A stretch of DNA of 5,043 nucleotides from Clostridia bacterium (GTDB taxonomy: Bacteria > Bacillota_A > Clostridia > Christensenellales > Borkfalkiaceae): positions 1 through 5,043 of the forward strand of contig JAFWAM010000190.1 in the NCBI GenBank assembly GCA_017507595.1, written 5' to 3'. The notes under the pieces were generated by a model. The model saw only the letters and a program-made list of their open reading frames with translations, was not told where the DNA came from and searched no databases. This document shows, one piece after another, positions 1 to 5,043 of this stretch. The position numbers and the translations under genes are program-made. Numbering within the stretch: the first letter of the stretch is position 1; every line of letters starts with the position of its first letter.

Positions 1-523
1 GGACGTTTACCCTGTGGCCGATACGGGGCTTGAGCTCCTCAAAAAACCGCTGGGTGGAGACGGGATCGTCGTACCAGACGAATTTGGTTATGCCCTGCTG
101 ACAAACGGAGGTAAGATCGCTGACAAAGACGGGCTCCACCCCCGAAATGGATTTGTAAAAGGTGACCTTGTCACAGTCCTTTTCAGCGTAAAGCTTGTTT
201 TTTGACCAGCAGATCATGGTGGAGTCCCTTTCGTGCCCCAAGGAAACTATCTCCTTTGCCACGTCACAAGGGATCTCGAGAGAATAGATAATATCCTTGC
301 CCACCGTGACCATTGCGCCGTTATATAAAACGGCAGGCATATCCTGAAGGCCCAAAGCCGCGGATATTTTAGTTATACCCTCGTAAGGGCGCCCCGTTGA
401 CAGGACGAAATATCCGCCGACCTCAAGCCATTTCTTGACGGCTGTGACGGTGGGGGCCGTAAGTGCCCCATCTCCATTTAAAAGGGTGCCGTCGATATCA
501 GATGCTAAAAGTTTGTACTTCAT
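1..523 (-). CDS. Cof-type HAD-IIB family hydrolase, C-terminus cut by window edge
   Basis: This is the N-terminal 174 residues of a haloacid dehalogenase-superfamily phosphatase, read from the ATG at 523 with no stop before the window edge. Motif I is DIDGTL at residues 9-14, where D9 would be the phosphoryl-accepting nucleophile and D11 the acid/base. Motif II is STGRP at 42-46 (T43), followed by YNGA at 67-70, which is typical of the Cof/YidA (IIB) group. Residues from about 80 onward belong to the inserted cap domain. The C-terminal Lys motif and the GDGxND metal motif lie outside the window. Family members are usually about 260-280 residues, so roughly a third is missing. They are cytosolic Mg-dependent phosphatases of sugar phosphates or related metabolites, and the substrate cannot be told from sequence. 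The gene starts only 6 bp after the stop of the LarA-like gene and has no good Shine-Dalgarno site near its ATG, which suggests translational coupling. Its place in the operon hints at a sugar-phosphate or sugar-acid phosphate substrate. Confidence 0.9.
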   Translation of the reverse strand, partial: MKYKLLASDIDGTLLNGDGALTAPTVTAVKKWLEVGGYFVLSTGRPYEGITKISAALGLQDMPAVLYNGAMVTVGKDIIYSLEIPCDVAKEIVSLGHERDSTMICWSKNKLYAEKDCDKVTFYKSISGVEPVFVSDLTSVCQQGITKFVWYDDPVSTQRFFEELKPRIGHRVNV

Positions 524-529
524 AATAAG

Positions 530-1792
530 TTAATTAAGCTTATCCTTTGCTATCCAAAGACCGAGCGCAGGATTGGGTACGTAATAGATTTCTTGGCCGT
601 TAACCGTGTTATAGCCCAGCTTTAGCTTGTCGGGATCGTATATCTTTGCCATCTCGTCATAGCTTGCCGCAACGTAATTTGCCTTTTGGATCTCTTCCGC
701 GGAAATGTTTTTAACGGCATAAGTGATGGTGAATCTTCCATCTGAGGAGCCGTGTATAAGATGGGCCGCCGCCCCCATGTTTGCCATAAAGTCGGGGTTG
801 GTCTTCATTTCCTCAAGGACCCTTTCCCTGCCCATATAACCGTACTTGCGGATAAAGGCGTCGTTGGTCTTGTCCTCGCCGAACATTTTTACGCCGGGCG
901 CGAGAACGATAAGCTCTCCCCCGTCGGCAATGGCCATACGGGTGCGGTAAACGGACTTGTTGCCGAGCCAGGTGCTTTTGAATTCTGCCGGATCAAGGTA
1001 GACAACGCACTTTTTAAAGGGCTTGTCCACAACGTTAATATTGGTCTTTTGTGCGTGGGCAATGGCCTTTTCAAGACCGAGCCTTTCCTCTGAAATATAC
1101 AAGCCGTGAGTGTGTATCCTGCCGCCGGGGGCGGTGGTTACCGTAAGAGCAAAAATAATGGGCCTTTCTTTCAAGAAATTTTCAAAGCAGTAATCGAAAA
1201 TCTTTCTTGGCGGGGTGTGATCCTTGCCCATAATGCTTTCAAGGCCGCACATTGCGCCCACCATATGGGACTTATTGATAAATTCGCTGCCGCCGCAGCC
1301 GACGAAAAGGTTTTTGGCGTGGTTTGCCATACCGACGACCTCGTGAGGGACGACCTGGCCGATTGAAACGATCAGGTCATAGTCCTCCATTATCCGCTTG
1401 TTTATCTGGCACTTTATGTCATCCGTCCAGATGCCGTCGGTTATTTCGGATAGGTATTCGCCGGGGACCGTGCCGATATCTACCACGTCGTCACGCCATT
1501 TATGCTCGTAAAACCTGGAGAAGGGAATATCCCCGAACATTTCGGAGCATTCCTCCTCGGTCATGGGGACGTGGGTCCCGAGGGCCGGCATAACGTCTAC
1601 CTGACAGGTATCCTTAAGGGCGTGGTAATATAAGTTTGTGATAAAGCCTGCGTTAGAGTAAAAACGGGTAAAATCAGGGGGTAAAAGTAAAACCTTGGAC
1701 AGCTTTTTGCCCTCAAGAGACTGTAAAACGGCTGACCTTATCTCTTCGGGAGATAATCCCCCGTTGTCCTTTTCTTCAAGAAAAATCCTCAT
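530..1792 (-). CDS. LarA-like (DUF2088) nickel-pincer 2-hydroxyacid racemase/epimerase; possibly D-gluconate/D-mannonate 2-epimerase
   Basis: This 420-residue cytosolic protein belongs to the lactate racemase (LarA) superfamily, whose members invert C2 of 2-hydroxy acids by hydride transfer to a Ni-pincer nucleotide bound covalently to a lysine. The expected active-site residues are present. DFTR at 40-43 matches LarA D72/R75, and GTH at 72-74 gives the H108 equivalent. H150, K160 and H176 have exactly the 10- and 16-residue spacing of LarA H174, K184 (cofactor lysine) and H200 (Ni ligand). The glycine-rich GCGGSEFINKSH follows K160. K279 in WLGNK may match substrate-binding K298, but L276 stands where LarA has Q295, so the substrate is probably not lactate. 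Length is normal for the family (about 420-430). The start is supported by AAGGGG 7 nt upstream. Between a mannonate oxidoreductase-type SDR and a HAD gene, and near gnd, a sugar-acid substrate such as gluconate/mannonate is the best guess. Cofactor genes larB, larC and larE are not in the window and would have to be elsewhere. The family call is sure; the substrate is inferred. Confidence 0.9.
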   Translation of the reverse strand: MRIFLEEKDNGGLSPEEIRSAVLQSLEGKKLSKVLLLPPDFTRFYSNAGFITNLYYHALKDTCQVDVMPALGTHVPMTEEECSEMFGDIPFSRFYEHKWRDDVVDIGTVPGEYLSEITDGIWTDDIKCQINKRIMEDYDLIVSIGQVVPHEVVGMANHAKNLFVGCGGSEFINKSHMVGAMCGLESIMGKDHTPPRKIFDYCFENFLKERPIIFALTVTTAPGGRIHTHGLYISEERLGLEKAIAHAQKTNINVVDKPFKKCVVYLDPAEFKSTWLGNKSVYRTRMAIADGGELIVLAPGVKMFGEDKTNDAFIRKYGYMGRERVLEEMKTNPDFMANMGAAAHLIHGSSDGRFTITYAVKNISAEEIQKANYVAASYDEMAKIYDPDKLKLGYNTVNGQEIYYVPNPALGLWIAKDKLN

Positions 1793-1799
1793 AAACCTT

Positions 1800-1805
1800 C
1801 CCCTT
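1800..1805 (-). promoter_or_regulatory. Shine-Dalgarno site of the LarA-like gene
   Basis: On the minus strand AAGGGG sits 7 nt before the ATG at 1792, inside the 21-bp gap after the SDR stop codon. A second purine run (GGAAGG) lies closer to the start. This supports the chosen start and independent ribosome loading within the operon. Confidence 0.6.
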
Positions 1806-1813
1806 GTCTGCTT

Positions 1814-2659
1814 TTATACGCCTGAGTATGCAGAGAAACCGCCGTCAACGGGGATAACCGTGCCCGTAACGAAGCCTGAAGCATCATTGTCAACAAGCCA
1901 TAAGAGGGTGCCGATAAGCTCCTCAGGTTTGCCGAATCTACCCATTGGGGTGTTGTTTAAGATCTTGCCTGTCCTTGCGGTGGGGGTGCCGTCGGCGTTC
2001 CACAAAAGGGCGGCGTTCTGAGCCGTTGAGAAGAACCCCGGTGCGATGGCGTTGACCCTTATACCCTCTTTTGCAAAGTGGGTTGCAAGCCACTGGGTAA
2101 AGTTGGATATCGCCGCCTTTGCCGCGCTGTATGCGGGGATCTTTGTAAGCGGTGTGAAGGAGTTCATGGAGCTTACGTTAATAATAACCGAGCCCGGACG
2201 GCCGATCATATCCTTAGCGAACTCCTGACAGGGGAAAAGCGTGCCGTTGAAGTTGAGCTTGAAAACAAAATCAAAGCCACTTTGGTCAAGGTCGAAAAAG
2301 CTTTTTTTGTTGGGGTCGAGCATTACCTGCTCGTCAAAAAATTCACAGTCGGTGGAGGCCTTTGGGTTGTTGCCGCCTGCACCGTTTATCAAAATATCGC
2401 ACGGGCCGTAGGTTTTTAAAATAAGCTCGTGACATTCCTTTAACTGGTCCTTATCAAGAACGTTCATGTAAACGTTCATGGCCTCGCCACCGTTTTTGAC
2501 GATCTCTTCAACGACGGCGTCGCCCTTTTCCTTAGGGTCGATACCGGCAACGACTACCTTTGCGCCGGCCTTACCAAGGGCGCGACAAAACTCTGAGCAT
2601 AATACGCCGGAGCCGCCTGTAACAACGGCAACCTTACCTTTTAAATCGGGATATACCAT
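1814..2659 (-). CDS. uxuB: SDR-family D-mannonate oxidoreductase (fructuronate reductase), UxuB/YjmF type
   Basis: This 281-residue classical short-chain dehydrogenase most likely interconverts D-fructuronate and D-mannonate with NAD(P)H in the cytosol, a step in glucuronate breakdown. The Rossmann motif TGGSGVL is at residues 14-20 and NGAGG at 92-96. N136 lies in LNFNG, the catalytic serine is in NVSSMN (161-166), and the Tyr-Lys pair is Y177/K181 in YSAAK. RVNAIAPG (201-208) and the C-terminal PVDGGFSAYSGV complete the fold. The roughly 30-residue insertion after NGAGG (NNPKASTD...FFDLD) and the block NSFTPLTKIPAYSAAKAAI match my memory of Gram-positive UxuB (B. subtilis YjmF), which is unrelated to the long-chain E. 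coli UxuB. Other sugar-acid SDRs, such as gluconate 5-dehydrogenase, are shorter and lack this insertion but cannot be fully excluded. D41 at the end of the second beta strand weakly favours NAD(H). A strong AAGGAG site 7 nt upstream fixes the start. The gene lies 31 bp after gnd and 21 bp before the LarA-like gene. Confidence 0.85.
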   Translation of the reverse strand: MVYPDLKGKVAVVTGGSGVLCSEFCRALGKAGAKVVVAGIDPKEKGDAVVEEIVKNGGEAMNVYMNVLDKDQLKECHELILKTYGPCDILINGAGGNNPKASTDCEFFDEQVMLDPNKKSFFDLDQSGFDFVFKLNFNGTLFPCQEFAKDMIGRPGSVIINVSSMNSFTPLTKIPAYSAAKAAISNFTQWLATHFAKEGIRVNAIAPGFFSTAQNAALLWNADGTPTARTGKILNNTPMGRFGKPEELIGTLLWLVDNDASGFVTGTVIPVDGGFSAYSGV

Positions 2660-2666
2660 AAAATTT

Positions 2667-2672
2667 CTCCTT
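2667..2672 (-). promoter_or_regulatory. Shine-Dalgarno site of the SDR gene
   Basis: On the minus strand AAGGAG lies 7 nt before the ATG at 2659. It is the best ribosome binding site in the window. It decides the start and sits in an AT-rich 31-bp gap that shows no hairpin terminator. Confidence 0.75.
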
Positions 2673-2690
2673 ATAAGTCAAAATAGAAAA

Positions 2691-4142
2691 TTATACCTTG
2701 TATTCACTTGCAGAGGTATTGCCGCCACGGCCCGTCCAGTTTGTGTGGAAGAATTTACCCCTTTCGCTGTCAAGCCTTTCATAAGTGTGGGCGCCGAAAT
2801 AGTCCCTTTGGGCCTGAAGAAGGTTTGCGGGGAGCTTTTCCGTGGTGTAGCCGTCAAAATAGTTGAGGGCTGAAGCCGTGCAGGGTACGGGAATGCCGTT
2901 TAATACGGCCTGGGAAACAACCTTGCGCCAGCTGGGGATAAGACCCTCGATGGTGTTTTTAAAGAAGGGATCAAGTAAAAGGTTGCTTAAAGTTGGGTTG
3001 TTGTCGTAAGCTTCCTTTATCTTGCCGAGGAATTTTGAGCGAATAATGCAGCCGCCGCGCCACATAAGGGCAATGCCGCCGTAGTTTAAGTTCCAGCCGT
3101 AGGTCTTTGCTGCCTGAGCCATAAGGGTATAGCCCTGGGCGTAAGATACGATCTTGGCGGCGTAAAGGGCCTTTCTGATATCCTCGATAAAGGCCTTTTT
3201 GTCACCCTCGAAAAGGGGCTTTGCGTGGGCAAACATCTTGGAAGCGGTAACGCGTTCCTCCTTCATAGCGGAAAGGCATCTTGAATATACTGCTTCACCG
3301 ATAAGGGTTAAGGGAACGCCCTCGTCCATGGAGGCAATGCCCGTCCACTTGCCCGTGCCCTTCTGGCCTGCCGTATCAAGGATTTTGTCAACGATGGGAC
3401 TGCCGTCGGTATCCTTGTAAGCAAGGATGTCCTTGGTGATCTCAATAAGATAGCTGTCCAATTCGCCTTTGTTCCATTCGGCAAAGACTTCGTGCATTTC
3501 GTCGGCGGTCATACCTAAAAGGTCACGCATGATCTGGTAGGCCTCGCAGATAAGCTGCATATCGCCGTACTCAATGCCGTTGTGAACCATTTTTACGAAG
3601 TGGCCTGCGCCGTTTTCGCCAACCCAGTCGCAGCAGGGTGAGCCGTTTTCAACCTTGGCGCAGATTGCCTGAAAGATGGGCTTTACGTGGGGCCATGCCG
3701 CAGGAGAGCCGCCCGGCATCATTGAAGGACCGTTTAAAGCGCCTTCCTCACCGCCGGAAACGCCTGTGCCGACGTATAAAAGGCCCTTGGATTCAAGGTA
3801 AGCAGTTCTTCTTGCCGTGTCGGGGAAGTGAGAGTTGCCGCCGTCGATAATAATATCACCCTCCTCAAGATGAGGAATAAGCGTTTCGATAAAGGCGTCA
3901 ACGGGGGCACCGGCCTTGACCATGAGCATGACCTTTCTCGGCTTTTTAAGAGAAGCGACTAATTCCTCAACCGAATAAGTGCCGATAATGTTAAGACCCT
4001 TTGCCCTGCCTTCAACAAAGTCGGTGACCTTGGAGGTCGTCCTGTTGAAAACTGAAACGGTAAAGCCGTTTCTTTCCATATTCATAACTAAATTCTCGCC
4101 CATAACGGCAAGACCGATTAAACCAATGTCTGCTTTTTTCAT
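2691..4142 (-). CDS. gnd: 6-phosphogluconate dehydrogenase, decarboxylating, NADP-type long form
   Basis: This 483-residue enzyme oxidatively decarboxylates 6-phosphogluconate to ribulose 5-phosphate and CO2 in the oxidative pentose phosphate pathway. Length fits the long dimeric form (about 470-485), not the 300-residue NAD form. The N-terminal Rossmann domain has GLAVMG at 10-15 and NRTTSK at 33-38; R34 in this motif is the usual contact to the 2'-phosphate of NADP. Substrate and catalytic residues are in place: S129-G130-G131, K184, H187-N188, E191 and Y192, K261 in GQKGTGKWT, R288, and the C-terminal tail residues R446 and H452 that reach the partner subunit's active site. The gene appears intact and functional. 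An AAGAGGGG purine run ends 5 nt before the ATG. It follows the kinase gene after 49 bp and precedes the SDR by 31 bp. Its place in a sugar-acid operon suggests that 6-phosphogluconate is made here from gluconate rather than, or in addition to, from glucose 6-phosphate. Confidence 0.98.
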   Translation of the reverse strand: MKKADIGLIGLAVMGENLVMNMERNGFTVSVFNRTTSKVTDFVEGRAKGLNIIGTYSVEELVASLKKPRKVMLMVKAGAPVDAFIETLIPHLEEGDIIIDGGNSHFPDTARRTAYLESKGLLYVGTGVSGGEEGALNGPSMMPGGSPAAWPHVKPIFQAICAKVENGSPCCDWVGENGAGHFVKMVHNGIEYGDMQLICEAYQIMRDLLGMTADEMHEVFAEWNKGELDSYLIEITKDILAYKDTDGSPIVDKILDTAGQKGTGKWTGIASMDEGVPLTLIGEAVYSRCLSAMKEERVTASKMFAHAKPLFEGDKKAFIEDIRKALYAAKIVSYAQGYTLMAQAAKTYGWNLNYGGIALMWRGGCIIRSKFLGKIKEAYDNNPTLSNLLLDPFFKNTIEGLIPSWRKVVSQAVLNGIPVPCTASALNYFDGYTTEKLPANLLQAQRDYFGAHTYERLDSERGKFFHTNWTGRGGNTSASEYKV

Positions 4143-4147
4143 AATAT

Positions 4148-4155
4148 CCCCTCTT
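4148..4155 (-). promoter_or_regulatory. Shine-Dalgarno site of gnd
   Basis: On the minus strand AAGAGGGG ends 5 nt before the ATG at 4142. It is a less perfect match to the anti-Shine-Dalgarno than the SDR site, but well placed. The 49-bp gap around it is AT-rich and holds no convincing terminator or promoter. Confidence 0.5.
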
Positions 4156-4191
4156 AAAATTTTATTGAATAATCGACTTATAGCCGAATTT

Positions 4192-5043
4192 TTACCTCAT
4201 AACGCGGGCGTTGCCCTGCCAGATTGCCCAAACTTGATTTTCGTCCACGGGCTGACCGTAGTCTTCAAGCATGGTGGTAACAAGGGCTCCTGACGCCCAG
4301 CCGAAGTGAGCGCATTTTTCGTCGTCCCAGCCCTTTAATACGCCGTACAAAAGCCCGCCGACGAAGCCGTCGCCGCCGCCGATGCGATCAAGGACCTGAA
4401 TGGGACGGGGCTCGATAACCTGCCAGTTGTCACCCGATAAAAGGATGCCGCCCCAAAGATGCTCGTTAGCGCTTACAACCTGGCGAAGGGTGGTTGCAAA
4501 CATCCGGGCGTTAGGATACTCGGCACGAACGTTTTGTACCATGCCCTTGAAGCCGTCTATCTTGTCGCCAATGTTCTTGCCGCCAGCTTCAGGGCCTTTA
4601 ATGCCGAGGGCTAATTGGAAGTCTTCTTCGTTGCCGATAAGTATGTCGGCGGCGCCTGCGATCTCTTTGAATATCCTTGAAAGCTCCTCTTCACGGTTTA
4701 CCCAGAAGGAAGCGCGATAGTTAAGGTCGAAGGATACTAAGGTGCCGTATTTTTTTGCGGCCCTGGCAAGCTCCAGACAGAACTTGCCCGTATCGGGTGA
4801 AAGTGCGGCAATAAGACCGCTTAAGTGTAAGATCTGAACGCCCTCCTCACCGAAAATACGGTCAAGGTCAAAGTCCTTGATGTTGAGGGTGCGGCCGACC
4901 TCGCCCGCCCTGTCGTTGGTTACCCTGGGGGCGCGCATGCCGTAGCCGGAGTCGGCAATGTTGAATTGGTGGCGATAACCCCATGGGCCGCCTTGTTCAA
5001 CTTCAACGCCTTCGTAATCAATGTTTCTTCTTCTTAAATCGCC
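4192..5043 (-). CDS. PfkB-family sugar-acid kinase (2-keto-3-deoxygluconate kinase-like), N-terminus cut by window edge
   Basis: The frame stays open from the TAA at 4192 to the window edge, giving 283 residues. The Met codon at 4938 is internal, because the 35 codons before it (GDLRRRNIDYEGV... NIADSGYG) continue the same protein. PfkB kinases of this type are about 340 residues, so about 60 N-terminal residues, including the first substrate-binding loop, are missing. The ribokinase signature is DRIGGGDGFVGG at visible residues 219-230. Its GGGD is the anion hole plus catalytic Asp (D225), with Gly replacing the usual Ala of GAGD. FDLNYRASFW (105-114) fits the DxNxR block of 2-keto-3-deoxygluconate (KDG) kinases, and GNEEDF (137-142) is the usual NEEE-like stretch. 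It transfers phosphate from ATP to a sugar or sugar-acid hydroxyl in the cytosol. KDG is the textbook guess, but neighbouring gnd and the absence of a visible KDPG aldolase make gluconate a possible substrate. The family call is strong; the substrate is uncertain. Confidence 0.9.
   Translation of the reverse strand, partial: GDLRRRNIDYEGVEVEQGGPWGYRHQFNIADSGYGMRAPRVTNDRAGEVGRTLNIKDFDLDRIFGEEGVQILHLSGLIAALSPDTGKFCLELARAAKKYGTLVSFDLNYRASFWVNREEELSRIFKEIAGAADILIGNEEDFQLALGIKGPEAGGKNIGDKIDGFKGMVQNVRAEYPNARMFATTLRQVVSANEHLWGGILLSGDNWQVIEPRPIQVLDRIGGGDGFVGGLLYGVLKGWDDEKCAHFGWASGALVTTMLEDYGQPVDENQVWAIWQGNARVMR

Noticed and set aside
752..1593. Several plus-strand open frames of 86-113 codons opposite the LarA-like gene
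   Set aside because: They lie wholly inside a gene whose active-site motifs are intact, and their translations show no family resemblance.
530..1792. Calling the LarA-like protein a lactate racemase (larA)
   Set aside because: The likely substrate residue matching LarA Q295 differs, and the neighbours concern sugar acids, not lactate. The family name is safe, but the specific gene symbol is not.
2478..2873. Plus-strand open frame of 131 codons spanning the SDR/gnd junction
   Set aside because: It is antisense to two well-supported genes and their 31-bp gap. It has no recognisable domain and reflects the base bias of the opposite strand.
4143..4191. Possible terminator or promoter in the longest gap (kinase to gnd)
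   Set aside because: The gap is AT-rich with a short imperfect CGACTT/AGCCG-like pairing, but there is no stable GC stem with a T-run and no clear -35/-10 pair.
4192..4938. A complete 248-residue kinase starting at the ATG at 4938
   Set aside because: The frame is open for a further 35 codons to the window edge, and those residues read like the same kinase fold. The family is also about 340 residues long, so the gene is truncated by the window rather than starting there.

Overview
The window is one strand-consistent gene cluster. All five genes read on the minus strand, so transcription runs from high to low coordinates. In that order they are a PfkB-family sugar (acid) kinase whose N-terminus lies outside the window, a 6-phosphogluconate dehydrogenase (gnd), a short-chain dehydrogenase of the D-mannonate oxidoreductase/fructuronate reductase type, a nickel-pincer LarA-like (DUF2088) hydroxyacid racemase/epimerase homolog, and a Cof-type HAD hydrolase whose C-terminus lies outside the window. 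The gaps are 49, 31, 21 and 6 bp. I see no terminator or promoter in them, so this looks like an internal part of a single operon. There is no stretch of 300 bases without a gene.

The organism is most likely a member of the Firmicutes/Clostridia, probably an uncultured gut or rumen type. The reasons are G-rich Shine-Dalgarno sites, tight operon packing, roughly balanced base composition, and an SDR that resembles my memory of the Bacillus/Clostridium UxuB (YjmF) form rather than the unrelated enterobacterial UxuB. The assignment is by general resemblance only. No rRNA, tRNA, mobile element, CRISPR array or clear repeat is visible.

The genes make sense together as sugar-acid catabolism. The SDR would interconvert D-fructuronate and D-mannonate. 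The LarA homolog inverts C2 of 2-hydroxy acids and could turn D-mannonate into D-gluconate. The kinase could phosphorylate gluconate (or, in the conventional reading, 2-keto-3-deoxygluconate). Gnd then oxidatively decarboxylates 6-phosphogluconate to ribulose 5-phosphate. This would be a hexuronate-to-pentose-phosphate route that bypasses mannonate dehydratase and KDPG aldolase. The individual family calls are strong. The joined pathway is an inference from co-location, and the exact substrates of the LarA homolog and the kinase are the open points.
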